Below the pieces are notes generated by a model. The model did not search any database. It saw only the letters and a program-made list of their open reading frames with translations, and had not been told where the DNA came from. Below are positions 20,313-31,459 of a DNA stretch of 64,000 bases, piece by piece. Origin of the DNA: Erinaceus europaeus (taxonomy: Eukaryota > Chordata > Mammalia > Eulipotyphla > Erinaceidae); NCBI RefSeq assembly GCF_950295315.1, contig NC_080175.1:68546302-68610301 (forward strand), in the 5' to 3' direction. The translations under genes and the position numbers were made by a program. Every line of letters begins with the position of its first letter. Within the stretch, counting starts at the first letter, position 1.

Positions 20313-20829
20313 TTCTGATTTCTAAAAGCACAATTTACTACCTTTTGTTTGTATACCCTATAGAGTCACACAGAGTGTATTTTTCTATCCATCTTTTACT
20401 TCACGTTTATAAGAACTATTCATATTAGTACTCTGACTTGTATGTGCCATCAATTTATTTACTTATTCCTACATTGTTTAATAACTAGTATTCCACTCTG
20501 TGAATATATCACAACTTACCTGGTTAACTGTTGACCTTTGGCCTTTTTATAGTGCATAGTGTGAAGCCGTTATGACTGGTGCTGTTAGGAACATTCTAGT
20601 ACACATCTTTCGATGAGTATATGTAATTGGTATATGCTGAGTAGGAGAAATATTGCATGAGTTAAAATCTCTAGCTTTAGTAAAACAGGCATTGCCAAAC
20701 TGCCTTCTGAAGAGGTTGTACCCTGTCTTTTTTCATTTCTATATCAATAATGTTTTTAAATATCTTTGTTGGTAGAAATTATAATACGTATTTGTTTTCA
20801 CATGTGTACAATTTTTTTTAAAAAAAAGA
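20313..20829. other. Old L1-like tail remnants, minus strand
   Basis: Phrases such as 'agtattccactctgtgaata' and 'tggttaactgttgacctttg' recall the complement of an L1 3' end, but the match is weak. No gene recognised. Confidence 0.4.
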
Positions 20830-21115
20830 AACTTTAAAAAATATTTATTTCCTTTGGTTGCCCTTGTTGTTTTATTGTTGTAGTTATTATTATTGTTGTT
20901 ATTGATGTTGTTGTTGGATAGGACAGAGAGAAATGTAGAGGGAAGGGGAAGACAGAGAAGGGGAGAGAAAGAAAGATACCTGCAGACCTGCTTCACCAAT
21001 TGTGAAGTGACTCCCCTGCAGGTGGGGAGCCGGGGGCTCGAACTAAAATCCTTACGCTGGTCCTTGAGTTTTGTGCCACCTGTGCTTAACCCACTGCGCT
21101 ACCTCCCGACTCCCT
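20830..21115 (-). repeat. Hedgehog-type tRNA SINE (short form), minus strand
   Basis: Complement of the standard structure: tail and (TTG)n linker at the left, 'gactcccctgcaggtgggga', and the head at the right, 'aacccactgcgctacctccc'. Confidence 0.9.
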
Positions 21116-21399
21116 CATGTCCCGTTTCTTATTTCCCCACCATATGTATCTTTACACTTCATTCACTTACCACCCAACAGTATATAAAAGGAGAGGACTG
21201 ATAAATGTTTCCAAGAATTTTAAAGTTACAAGGGTAGAGTTCCACAGTATATCAGCTATCAAAACTTTATGTCAGCACCACACTATTCTTACATCGTCTA
21301 AGAGCTTGGCAACTTATTTTGTAAATGTGTTTCAATTCCACTTCTCCATATTCTACACTGAGTAAAAATGTCTGGTAGTTGTCTTTCACTTCCTTCCTT

Positions 21400-22195
21400 A
21401 CTTCACTAGCCATAATCACTTCCAGTTCCAACCATTTTGCCCTGCAGAATATAATATCATCATTTAAAATTATAGCGTACTATTCCATTGACTATATATC
21501 AAATAAATTCTTTAATCGTCCATCAGTGGGCGTTAAGGTTGCTTCCAATCTTTGGCTATTGTGAACAATGCAGCTATGAACATATGTGTGTATATGTCCC
21601 TTCAAATAGATGTTTTCATGTCCATTGCATATCTGACTAGGAATTGAGAGACCTTAGCTAGTCTAACTTTCACTTTGTATACTCTCTTTCTTTGTTTCTT
21701 TTTACATTTTTTATTAGTGCTTTACAAGATTATAAAATTATAGAATCATAGTTCCATACCACACCCATTACCAAACTCTGTTTCTTTCTTCCCTTTTAAA
21801 ATATTTTATTTATTTACTTTGGCTAGAGACAGAGAAAATTGAGATGGAGGGGGAAGACAGAGAGGAAAAGAGATAGAGAGAAACACATGCAACACTAAAA
21901 TTACTCCCTGCAGGTAAGGACTGGGGGCTTGGATCCGGTTCCTTGTGCACTACAATGTGTGCACTCAACTAGATGTGCCATCACCCAGCCCTCCCAAACT
22001 CTGTTTCTTAGCTGCAATCTGTGAGTGAGGTCCTCTGGTATTTGTTCTTCTCCTGGCATAGTTCATTTAACATAATTCCTTCACTGATTTTTAATCATCC
22101 ACTTGGGTTTATTATATACATGGGCTCTTTCTATTTACTGCATACCTGCAATCACGGGCAAGCCCACCAACGTTTCAGACCAAATTCTTTAAGAT
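21400..22195 (-). mobile_element. Older L1 3' region, minus strand, split by a SINE
   Basis: On the minus strand: 21530-21640 matches old L1 3' sequence ('attgtgaacaatgcagctat'), and 21690-21770 plus 22010-22190 is another L1-type tail ('gcatagttcatttaacataa'). A SINE lies at 21787-21993. The left part may be a separate fragment. Confidence 0.65.
21787..21993 (-). repeat. SINE of the second family with 16-bp TSD, minus strand
   Basis: The perfect duplication 'ccaaactctgtttctt' is at 21771-21786 and 21994-22009. The SINE body contains 'ttactccctgcaggtaagga' and ends with the head 'gtgccatcacccagccct'. It integrated into the old L1 tail, so it is younger than that L1. Confidence 0.93.
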
Positions 22196-22234
22196 TTTTC
22201 AGACAAAGTCTTACAGAATAAAGAAATCATCTAA

Positions 22235-22400
22235 TTTCCTTCATTATCTTTAAGCGACTTTTCCAGACAGATAAAAAGAGAGAGGGAAAGACTGCAGAAC
22301 CGAAACATTCACCAGTGCAGTGGGAGCTGCATGAACCTGGGTCCTGAGAAGAGCAAAACAGGCATCCACCCAGGTGAGTTGTTTTGCCAGCTCGTAGTTG
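22235..22400 (-). repeat. Degenerate SINE, minus strand
   Basis: GA-rich body ('aaagagagagggaaagactg'), then 'aacctgggtcctgagaagag' and 'caggcatccacccaggtgag' as a decayed tRNA head. Confidence 0.55.
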
Positions 22401-22636
22401 TGTGTTTGAAATGTCTCGGTGTTATCTCCACTTTGTCATATTGACACTGCCCGAGTGTCAAACCTCTTCACCCATAAAACTGGAGGGTTTTTTTTTGGAT
22501 CCCATCACATTAAAAGACTCCAAGGTCAATGCTCAGTCTTCCTTCTGTGACCTCTGAGTTGGTGATCCTTTCTGCTACATATTACTAATTATGACTTTCA
22601 ATGATGTTGGTGAGATGTTAAAATAAAAAAACACTG

Positions 22637-22925
22637 GACCCGGCTCCCCACCTGCAGGGGAGTCGCTTCACGGGCGGTGAAGCAGGTCTGCAGGTGTCTA
22701 TCTTTCTCTCCCCTCTCTGTCTTCCCCTCCTCTCTCCATTTCTCTCTGTCCTATCCAACAACAAAGCAACGTCAACAATGGCAATAATAACCACAAGGAG
22801 GCTGCAACAACTAGGGCAACAAAAAAGGGGGGAAAATGGCCTCCAGGAGCGGTGGATTCATGGTGCAGGCACCGAGCCCAGCAATAACCCTGGAGGAGGA
22901 AAAAAAAAAAAAAAAAAAAAAAAAC
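22637..22925 (+). repeat. Hedgehog-type tRNA SINE (long form), 5'-truncated, plus strand
   Basis: It starts abruptly at 'cccggctccccacctgcagg', missing the A- and B-boxes. It keeps the extension module ('tggtgcaggcaccgagccca') and a ~25-base A tail (22901-22925). Confidence 0.92.
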
Positions 22926-22933
22926 ACTGGATA

Positions 22934-23288
22934 TTGGGCGTCAGGCGGTGGCACAGTGGGTTAAGCACACGTGGCGCAAAGCGCAAGGACCGGCATAAGG
23001 ATCCCGGTTCGAGCCCCCGGCTCCCCACCTGCAGGGGAGTCGCTTCACAGGCGGTGACGCAGGTCTGCAGGTGTCTATATTCCTCTCCCCCTCTCTGCCT
23101 TCCCCTCCTCTCTCCATTTCTCTCTCTCCTATCCACCAATGAACAACATCAACAATGGCAATAATAATAACCACAACGAGGCTACAACAACAAGGGCAAC
23201 AAAAGGGGGAAAAAATGGCCTCCAGGAGCGGTGGATTCATGGTGCAGGCACCGAGCCCAGCAATAACTCTGGAGGGAAAAAAAAAACT
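22934..23288 (+). repeat. Hedgehog-type tRNA SINE (long form), apparently young, plus strand
   Basis: It carries the complete head with an A-box-like 'tggcacagtgggttaagc', a perfect B-box 'ggttcgagccccc', the core, the linker and the extension module, then an A tail. It retains many CpG sites (head and core), suggesting recent insertion. The flanking phrase 'actggatat' recurs on both sides (22926-22934 and 23286-23294) and is a possible short TSD. Confidence 0.93.
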
Positions 23289-23294
23289 GGATAT

Positions 23295-23699
23295 GATTAA
23301 TATAAAAGATCCAAATCTCTCCTGGTCATAAAATAGTTTGCACAATCTCTACTTTCTATACACCTCTACTTTCTGTGCAGTAATTTCCTTTCCTTTCTCA
23401 TTTTTATCATAACTAAGAAACTATGCTGAATGGCCACATTTACACTAAGAATGAATAGAATTCAATCACTTTGCTGTCATTCTCTCCAAGGAACAAACTT
23501 TTGCCCTTGAAAAGGTATCCACTGAGTATCACAGTGTTGTGTGCTTGGTTCCATGCAAATCACAATTGCCATCGATGTTTAGATGTAAAAACAGGAGAAT
23601 TTGTGAATTTAAACATAAAGGATAAACTCTACACTAAGTAGATATGTAACCAATGTACATACCTGCCCTGAAAAAAATTTTCTAACATCTGATAAACAT
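23295..23699. other. No recognisable feature
   Basis: AT-rich unique-looking sequence. Confidence 0.5.
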
Positions 23700-23858
23700 A
23701 TGGGGATAAATGCTTTTCTTTACATTTTTTTCTTTTGTATAGTGATGGAAAGAGTCTTAAGTTTGGGGTGAGAGTGTTTTGCAGATGCCTATGGCAGGGA
23801 AATGAAAAACTGTGCCCAGGTGTCAACAACCACACCCCCAATAAAGTGAGGTAAAAGT
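23700..23858 (+). mobile_element. L1 3' UTR fragment, plus strand
   Basis: Contains 'ttggggtgagagtgttttgc' and 'acacccccaataaagtgagg', the L1 3' UTR end seen also at 39.1 kb and 31.9 kb. Strongly 5'-truncated. Confidence 0.8.
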
Positions 23859-24084
23859 TTCTTCATGAAAACACTTAGTTCCTTTTTGCAAGTTTTATAG
23901 AAGCGCTGGGGTTATGCACCCGAAAGAATACAAAATATTATTTCAGCATTTAAATGTTGTTGAAAACTATTACTCTTCAGCCCTCTCATCTAAGCAAGGA
24001 GTTTTTTTATGCCTATCTCAAATTTTAAAGTGTGAATAGAACCACACCTGGTGAATTTGTTAGTGTGGGTTTCTTTCAAAATAT

Positions 24085-24220
24085 GCCTTCAGCCACCAGT
24101 CCTCACCTGCAGTGGGGAAGCTTCGCAAGCAGTGAAGCAGTGCTGCTGCAGGTGTCTTTTTTTCCTCCTTTCTACCTTCCCCTTCTTCTCAGTTTATCTA
24201 TGTTCTACTAAATAAAAAGT
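24085..24220 (+). repeat. SINE of the second family, 5'-truncated, plus strand
   Basis: 'cctcacctgcagtggggaag' then 'gcagtgaagcagtgctgctg' and the CT-rich body with a short A-rich end. The tRNA head is missing. Confidence 0.75.
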
Positions 24221-24228
24221 TTGGGTGT

Positions 24229-24249
24229 AAATGTGTGTGTGCGTGCCCA

Positions 24250-24340
<91 letters not shown>
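24229..24340 (+). repeat. Compound (GT)n-(GA)n microsatellite
   Basis: GT run at 24253-24280 with a degenerate GT start at about 24231, followed by a GA run to about 24340 with two interruptions. It sits exactly at the 3' end of the minus-strand L1. Confidence 0.95.
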
Positions 24341-25290
24341 AATGCAATAGTTTGTACATGGGTAACATTTCTCAGTTTTCCACATAACATTTCAACCTCC
24401 GACAGGTCTTCCTCTGCCATCAAGTTCTAGGATGTGAACCCTCCACCCAACTCCATTGTCTTTTACTTTGGTGCAATACACCAACTCCAGTCCAAGTTCT
24501 GCTTTGTTTCCTCTTTTGTTCTTATTTTTCAACTTCTGTCTGTGAGTGGGATCATCCCATATTCATCCTTCTCTTTCTGGCTGATCTCATTTAACAGATA
24601 CATTTGAGCTCCATCCAAGATGAGGTGAAGAAGGTGAATTCACCATTTTTATTAGCTGAGTAGTATTCCATTGTATTTATATACCACAACTTACTCTGTC
24701 ACTCATCTATTGTTGGACACTTGGGTTGCTATTTGGCTATAACAAATTGTCCTGCAATGAACATAAGTATACACAAATCTTTTTTGGATGGGTGTGTTTG
24801 GTTCATTGGGATGTATCTCAGGAGAGGAGTTGCAGGATCATAGGGTAGGTCCACTTCTAGCCTTCTGAGAGTTCTCCAGACTGCTCTCCACAGGGGTTGG
24901 ATCAATACATTCCAACTAGCAGTGCTGGGGGTTCTTTTGTCCCTACAACCTCTCCAGCATTTATTGCTGCTACCTTTTCTGGTGTATGACATTCTCACAG
25001 GAGTAAAGTGGTATCTTATTGTTGTCTGTATTTGCATTTCTCTGACAATGACTTGGAGCATTTTTTCATATGTCTATTGGACTTTTGGATCTTCTCTTTG
25101 GTGAATATTCTGTTCATATCTTCTCCCCATTTTTGGATGGAGTTATTTTTTCTTGCTGCTGAGTTTGGTGAGCTCTGTATATATTTTGATTATTAGCTTC
25201 TTTTCTGATATATGGCATGTAAAGATCTTCTCCCACTCTATGAGGGGTCTCTTTGTTTAGGTGATAGTGTCTTTTGCTGTGCATACCATA
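24341..25290 (-). mobile_element. L1 ORF2 C-terminal part and 3' UTR, minus strand
   Basis: Complement of the same L1 family as 2.5-4.3 kb. The best frame, 24729-25061, shows '[20 protein letters not shown]' and 'LEVDLPYDPATPLL'. The frame is broken several times. Its left end abuts the microsatellite, its right end the ORF2 block around 'gaggggtctctttgtttagg'. 5'-truncated. Confidence 0.9.
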
Positions 25291-25440
25291 CACCAGGGGC
25301 AGGGTTGAAATTTCTGGTTCCCACCTGCACAGGGGGAAGTGTCATGAATAGTGAAGTGGTTCTGCAAATGTCTCTCTCCCTCTCTACCTCCCTCTTCCCT
25401 CTCAGTTTCTCTCTGTCTCTATCCATTTGCATGTGTTGAT
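25291..25440 (+). repeat. SINE of the second family, 5'-truncated, plus strand
   Basis: 'ggttcccacctgcacagggg', 'agtgaagtggttctgcaaat', CT-rich body to 'tctctgtctctatccatttg'. Confidence 0.7.
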
Positions 25441-26219
25441 TCCACAAAATATAAATTGAGTCCGTTCACACATTCAATAGTGCATTTGGGCATTTGAGTG
25501 AAATGGTGTTGCAGTGGTTATTGAATGTGAAAGAGAATTAGTTCTGGGAACCTTAGTATTCCATAGCCGTTCTGAGGAGTGTCTGTACTCCTGTTCCAGG
25601 GAATGGAATTTCTCTATGCATCTTATGTACAGGATCAGAATGGCCTTTAGGGATCAGTAAATTTGAACCATCTTTGGACAATTTCTAAAAAGCTTTCACA
25701 AAGCAACCAAAATTATTCATAATTGATTTTTCTGTAGTGTTACATGGACATCTATGAGAAGTGAGACTGGAAATAAGTTTTTATTGAATCCTGCCCTTCT
25801 TGAATATTTTTAAATTGCATGCAATAATTTCCTCCTCCTTCTGGAATATACAGATAAGGTTGGTCACAATCCCCATGTCTTTGGAATTGAAAATGGCTGC
25901 CTTAATGGAGTAGCAAGTGTAAGTTAGAGACCATGTAGCTTGAAAGACTGCAGGTCAGAGATTAAATCCATCTTTAGTTTAGGAAACCAGGGTGAATAAT
26001 AGCTAAATAGTGAAGAAGAGATTGAAAATATGCTGAATCAAGACAGTTCAAGTCAGAAAAAGAGGAAAGCAGAGCAGATTCTGAGCTCCTGGGCCTGTGT
26101 AAGGCAGTTTTATATGACTGAGAACATAACATTTCTCTACTGACATTCTGCTTTTTCTTATAGACATGCTTGCATTTTCCCCCCTCCTATGTAAGCTGTA
26201 CCTTACAAACAAATTCTTT
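25441..26219. other. No recognisable feature
   Basis: Unique-looking sequence, moderately AT-rich, no credible frame. Confidence 0.5.
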
Positions 26220-26375
26220 AGGCTTTGTGAAATAGCTCACTGGATTTGCCATGTGCAGGATCCGGGCTCAAACCCCATCCCCACTTCATTGAAGGAAGCT
26301 TTATTACTGTGCTTTCTTTCAGTTTCTCTCAGCCTCTCTGTCTCTATCTTTAAAAATAATAATAATAAAATAAAA
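26220..26375 (+). repeat. tRNA-derived SINE, plus strand, diverged
   Basis: Head 'ctttgtgaaatagctcactg', B-box-like 'gggctcaaacccc', a CT-rich body and an (AAT)n end. Similar to the copies at 10.9 and 11.6 kb. Confidence 0.65.
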
Positions 26376-26627
26376 AGACCTTTGTATTTCTCAGAAATAC
26401 CACCACATGCCCACTTTAAAGTTTACTTGTTTACAATCACTTTTCCTTACTTCATATTTAAATCATTAAGTTTCTTTGTAAATAGGTTTTTGATAATAAG
26501 ACATGGTATTTTTAAGTTATGTGATTTTATACATACCTCTCATTTTGGGGGGGGGATGCTTTCAAAAGTATGATGCTGTGGACTTCACCTAACTAGAAGA
26601 TGACTGGATAAAGAAACTATAGAGGGA

Positions 26628-26764
26628 AGGGGGTAGATAGCATAATGGCTATTGCAAACAGACTTGTGCCTGAGGCTCCAAAGTTCCAGGTTAAATCTCC
26701 CATACCACCATAAACCAGAGCTAAGCAATGCTCTGTTAAAAAAAAAAAAAAAAGGAAGAAGGAA

Positions 26765-26803
<39 letters not shown>

Positions 26804-26815
26804 AAGAAAGATTCC
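26628..26815 (+). repeat. tRNA-derived SINE (third family) with A and GA tail, plus strand
   Basis: 'gtagatagcataatggctat', 'ttccaggttaaatctcccat' and 'accaccataaaccagagcta', followed by an A-run (26739-26754) and a GA-rich run to 26812. Same family as 10.62 kb. Confidence 0.8.
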
Positions 26816-26884
26816 TATTATCTTATGCTGTATTCCTACTTTTTGGTTCCTGCTTATTAAATAGTTTGTCCTTTTTTATGTCTT

Positions 26885-27475
26885 ACTGACTTTCAGTCAC
26901 CAAGTTACTATGATTCCATTCTGATCTCTCTGGGCTGAAGACCTTACCAATGTGCCCCAGTACCTCACGTCTCCAGAGCCTTGGCCCATTAAGGAAAGAC
27001 AGGAAAAGGCTGGGGGTTTGGATCAACCTGCCAATGCCCATGTCCAGCAGAGAAGCAATCACACTCCAGAACTTCCACTTTCTGCACCCCACAAAGAATT
27101 TTGGTCCATACTCCCAGAGTGGGAGAAATGTCAGGGAAATATGGCCAGAAGGCTCTGAACTCCAATTTTATCAGAACCCTGAGAGAAAACAGGAAAAAAA
27201 GGAAGGACATGTGGAAGTAATAACAGATGTAGGTATGACTTAGAAATGAAGAGAACAGACCATATAAAATAGGCAAATATATATAAATATAGATAGCTAT
27301 AGAAATAACAGTCAACACATACCTGTGACTTAAGGATAACTTCTGCAGTTTCTAGTGGAAGGAACAGGGACTCAAGACTCTAGTGGTGGGAAAGGTGTGG
27401 AATTATATGCATGTTACTCATAATTTTGTAAATCAATATTAAATCACCAATAAAAATTAAAATTAAAAAAATAAG
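26885..27475 (+). repeat. R-unit copy k, old and diverged, plus strand
   Basis: 'gatcaacctgccaatgccca' and 'tggtccatactcccagagtg' match the R-unit core. The end 'tagtggtgggaaaggtgtgg' then 'ttgtaaatcaatattaaatc' matches its tail but in an older form that looks more L1-like. Contains no coding frame of interest. Confidence 0.7.
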
Positions 27476-27479
27476 TAAG

Positions 27480-27676
27480 TGAACAAAAGAAAATGGAAGC
27501 TACTCAGTGGAATACTACTCAGCCATTAAAAACAATAATGTGCCTTTTAGATTACAATGAATGTTTTACAAAGGTGGTTCTACTAAGTGGAATAAGTAAG
27601 AAAAGGAAAGACAACTATTGGGTGTTTTTATCATGTATATAATGCAAATAATTAAAGCTAGGGAGCTTTCAAACAG
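27480..27676 (+). mobile_element. Old L1 3' fragment, plus strand
   Basis: 'cagtggaatactactcagcc' and 'gtggaataagtaagaaaagg' are L1 ORF2 end/3' UTR phrases. Interrupted on the right by a SINE. Confidence 0.65.
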
Positions 27677-27689
27677 GATATATATATAT

Positions 27690-27982
27690 ATTTTTTTTAA
27701 TTTTTATTTATTTTCCATTTTGTTGCCCTTGTCATCTTTTATTGTTGTTGTAGTTATTGTTGTTGTTATTTATGTCGTCATTGTTGGATAGGACAGAGAG
27801 AAATGGAGAGAGGAGGGGAAGACAGAGAGAGAGAAAGATAGACAACTGCAGACCTGCTTCACCACCTGTGAAGTGACTCCCCTGCAGGTGGGGAGCCGGA
27901 GGCTTGAACCAGGATCCTTACACCAGTCCTTGCATTTTGTGCCACATGTGCATAACCCGATGCGATACCGCCCAACTCCCAC
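27690..27982 (-). repeat. Hedgehog-type tRNA SINE (short form), minus strand
   Basis: Complement of the standard body with 'gactcccctgcaggtgggga' and the head at the right. The flanks 'acaggatatat' (left) and 'acaagatatat' (right) look like a short imperfect TSD. Confidence 0.88.
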
Positions 27983-28899
27983 AAGATATATTTTTGGACT
28001 GAATGAAAACTATGTTGATTGTCAGAGGGAGTGGAGAAGGAAACTGGAAACTAGGAAAAAGGTATTGATGGCACTGGAACTTCAAGTCTTAAGCAGGTAT
28101 AACCTCCAAAGTATACAGTTTGCAAGCCAAGATTAAATAAATAAATGACATTGAAATACTCATAGTACATGCTGACTGGATTCATTTGTGGGTACTCACA
28201 TTCATTTAAAAAACAGTTTTTCCCAGTCTCTTCGTTAAGTGTCTATTTGAGCATCCTAAAACCAAGGCCTCTCAGGTGTGGAAGGGACATTAAACAGCAC
28301 ATTACTCATTTCTTTTTCTATTGGATCTATAGCTTTTCTGTTAAATATTTGTGTGGTCTGGATCAGTATTTCATTGAATGGGAGCATAATGGCTATTGAA
28401 GTGAGCTAATATTTCTTTGTAGAATCTGATCTTTTTGGAAGTACTTATTGAAAAAAAATCTGTCTCTGGAAAAATTAAGCCCCATCACAAACAGGCTTCT
28501 GTTCTTTTCAAGAGGTTGGACCTTGCTATTTGGACCTACCTGCATCAACTTTTCTTGTCTTCTCCAGAATCTTCTGACATCTGTAAGTCTTGAAACTAAT
28601 CTGTCCTCTTGTCACTCTTGATGTATACTATTGTTAAGTGCAGGATCTCTAATAAAAAATTTCCAAAAGTAGAAAGGAATTGCAGGTGTGCTAGTTCTTT
28701 TGATGGCCATATTTACAGCTTCCATGCCTGGCACTTACTGATGACTTAAACCTCTTCTCCGTACATAGGCCTCACAGCCTCTGAGGTGAAGCTTTTGGCA
28801 CCACTTTGCAGGAAATGGAGCAAAAATCTATCCCTAGTGGTTATTCACTAGGCAATTTGTGGCTACTAAATTAACGCTTATCATTTTCATGCCATTACT
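27983..28899. other. No recognisable gene
   Basis: The first part may continue the old L1 neighbourhood; the rest is unique-looking. The 87-codon frame at 27873-28136 starts inside the SINE and is not credible. Confidence 0.45.
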
Positions 28900-28904
28900 T
28901 TTCT

Positions 28905-29880
28905 TTTTTTATTTATAAAATGGATATATTGACAAGACCATAGGATACCATTTCCATACAATTCCCACCACTAAAACTCCTTACCCCACCCTCCCCCTTG
29001 AAAGCTTTCCTATTTTTTATTCCCCTGGGAATATGGTTCCAGGATTATTATGGGGTGCAGAAGGTGGAAGGACTGGCTTCTGTAATTGCTACCCCTCTGA
29101 ACATGGGCACTGGAAGGTTGATCCATACTCCCAGCCTGTCTCTCTCTTTCCCTAGTGGGGCAGGGCTTTGGGAAGGTGGAGTTCCAGGACACATTGGTGA
29201 GGTCGTCTGCCCAGGGAAGTCCAGTTGGTATCATAGTAGCATCTGGAACCTGGTGGCTGAAAAAGAATTAAGATATAAAGCAGAACAAATTGTTGACTAA
29301 TCATAAACCTAAAGGCAAGAATATTATAGATGAAGATTTCGGGGGGTCTCCATTTTGGAAAAAACTAGTAGGTCTATTTTAGGTATATTCCAAGGGCCCA
29401 TGGCTTTACTGCCTGAGTCTGACAGCTAACATGCAGGTGGACCCAAAGTATTGTCTGGGAAGATGATGTCATAGTTGGAAAAAGACTAGAAAGCTGGATC
29501 AGGGAAGAGAGTAGCTCCTAAATATAGGAAAAGTACATATTGTTAACTATAAACTCCATCAATTTTAACTGGGGCCCATATTCAGCACAGGAGCCTATGT
29601 AACCTTTGCATCCCTGTAGGTATGAGCTCACATTCTGTGGTCATGGCTAGGAATATTCCAGGTTGTACTAATTTCAGAACCCATCTTCCTTGGGTGGTAG
29701 GTAGAGTATGTTGTCCAACCTCCTTTGGAGAATGGAACAGTTCCTACCATTGTTGATCCACATTGAGGGCCAGGTCCTGTAGGAGTCACAAAGGGGTCCA
29801 CTATGTTGTTCCTGATGGAGATGAGCAGTGACAATGGAGGGAGGGATATGTTAGAAGTCTAGGCCCATCATGTTTGTGTT
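28905..29880 (-). repeat. R-unit copy c, 5'-truncated, minus strand
   Basis: The family tail is at the left ('tttatttataaaatggatat', 'agaccataggataccatttc') and the copy runs through the core block 'tctggcttctgtaattgcta' to about 29880. Short frames on either strand are incidental. Confidence 0.85.
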
Positions 29881-29889
29881 GGAATAGTT

Positions 29890-30095
29890 ATGTGGGAATA
29901 GATCTCTCTCTCTCTCTCACTTTCTCTCTTTCTCCCTCTCTCTATATTCCCTTTTTCTCAATTTCTCTCTGTCTTTCTAAAGAAAAAAAATGAAAAAACA
30001 AACAAACACAAAAATGAATGGAAGCAGTGTATTCATCATGCTAGCACCAAGCCCCAATGATAACCCTAGTCATAAAAATAAAATAAAATAAAATA
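29890..30095 (+). repeat. SINE body with extension module, 5'-truncated, plus strand
   Basis: CT-rich run, 'tctcaatttctctctgtctt', an A-rich linker, then a diverged extension module ('gctagcaccaagccccaatg') and an (AAAAT)n tail. Confidence 0.75.
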
Positions 30096-30494
30096 ATTTA
30101 ATAATAATAATACTTGTTTTCTTTCCTTTTGAGTCATAACTTGTAGGAATACATGTAGTATTTTCCATTAGTTGGCTTTACTTTTTGTATAATCAAAAAA
30201 TACTGTTTAAAGCTCTATATATGTTCTCTTTTATTTATGTTGCCAATTTATTAAGCCCAAATTAAGGATGATGCTTTAATGTCTGTGTAAATTGACTTGA
30301 TATTTATATTTACAGTCAAAATAAAATTAATGTTTTTAAAGTAAATGGAACAATTAAGTGAAAAGAATAGCTCCAGGTGACTGCCATATTCCCAGTGTGT
30401 GCCACATATATCTTTCCCATTACCCATGTTGACCCAGAAATATAAAAGCCATAAAACATAAAGAACATTCACTAAAGAAGAGACCCAAAAGGGC
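30096..30494. other. No recognisable feature
   Basis: AT-rich sequence leading into the L1 fragment. Confidence 0.45.
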
Positions 30495-30734
30495 AACTGA
30501 CATATTTAAAAAAACGCTCTAAGTCATTGATTGAGGGGAAAAATGCAAATGAAGTCAATAACGAGACAACACTTTACTTCTGTGAGAATATCATACATTA
30601 GAAAGGACAGTAACAACAATTTCTGGAGAGGTTGTGGGGGCAAAGAAACTCTCCAGTATGGTTGGTGAGAATGTAAATTGGTCCAGCCCCTAGAGAGAGC
30701 AGTCTGGAAAACTCTCAGAAAACTAGAAATGAAC

Positions 30735-31360
30735 TGTGGGGAATGGGCCCACTGTCCAGAAAGGCCAGGCCATTGTTTCCATGACAGTCTGAGCAGGTTG
30801 ACCCCAATTTCACCCCTTTTCCTGGGGGAGAAGTTAGGCAGGTTCCTCCTGACCTCATAAATTTACGGTGGATGGACTTCCCTGGATGGGGCACCCTTTC
30901 TGCACATGCTATTCCATCTCCTTAAAACAAAGGCCATGAATTACTGTGTATGGATGACTTGAAACCCACCACAAATATCCTGTTTTGCTCAACTGTTCCC
31001 CTCCCCCCTGTCCTGAAGTGACTATAATTCACCCTTAGAGAAAAATGCACTATGTGCTCATGACCAAGCCTTTTATGGTAACTTTCTAGTTGTGATCAAA
31101 TACTTTGTAGGTCAAGATGTAACTATGCTTTGTGTATGGGTTAATAATTACCTCAATCTTCTCTCCTGACTATGGGTATATCTGCTTGCTTGTATGCCTC
31201 AGTAGAGGAGTCGACCCTCAGAGGCTTCTCCCAGAGCTGACTGTGTGTGTCTTTCCACACACGACACCCTCATCACGCAGAACCATTCCAGGATTTCCAG
31301 GGGTCTGCTTAACCTCCGCTGCCAGTGGCCAGAGAGACGGGGGATCTGTAGTGACCTGCA
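30735..31360 (+). mobile_element. Solo LTR (family B), inserted in L1
   Basis: The 626-bp segment begins TGTGGGG and ends GACCTGCA. It is flanked by a perfect 6-bp TSD, ATGAAC (30729-30734 and 31361-31366), and removing it restores the L1 alignment. It has a TATA-like 'gggtatatctgc' (about 31167). It is related to the LTR at 32.4 kb ('gaatgggcccactgt' near the start, 'ccaggccattgtttccatga'). Strand is taken from that relative. Confidence 0.88.
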
Positions 31361-31391
31361 ATGAACCTATCTTAAGACCCTGCAAGTCCTT

Positions 31392-31459
31392 TCCTGGGGA
31401 TATATCCTAAGGAAAAAAACACACCTCCTGGGGATATATCCTAAGGAAAAAAACACACC
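31392..31459 (+). repeat. 34-bp tandem duplication inside L1
   Basis: Two identical 34-bp units (31392-31425 and 31426-31459), each starting 'tcctggggatatatcctaag'. Other L1 copies in the window have this stretch once. Confidence 0.95.

Noticed and set aside
24194..24423. Ser-Leu-rich and His-Thr-rich minus-strand frames
   Set aside because: Translations of the GT/GA microsatellite.
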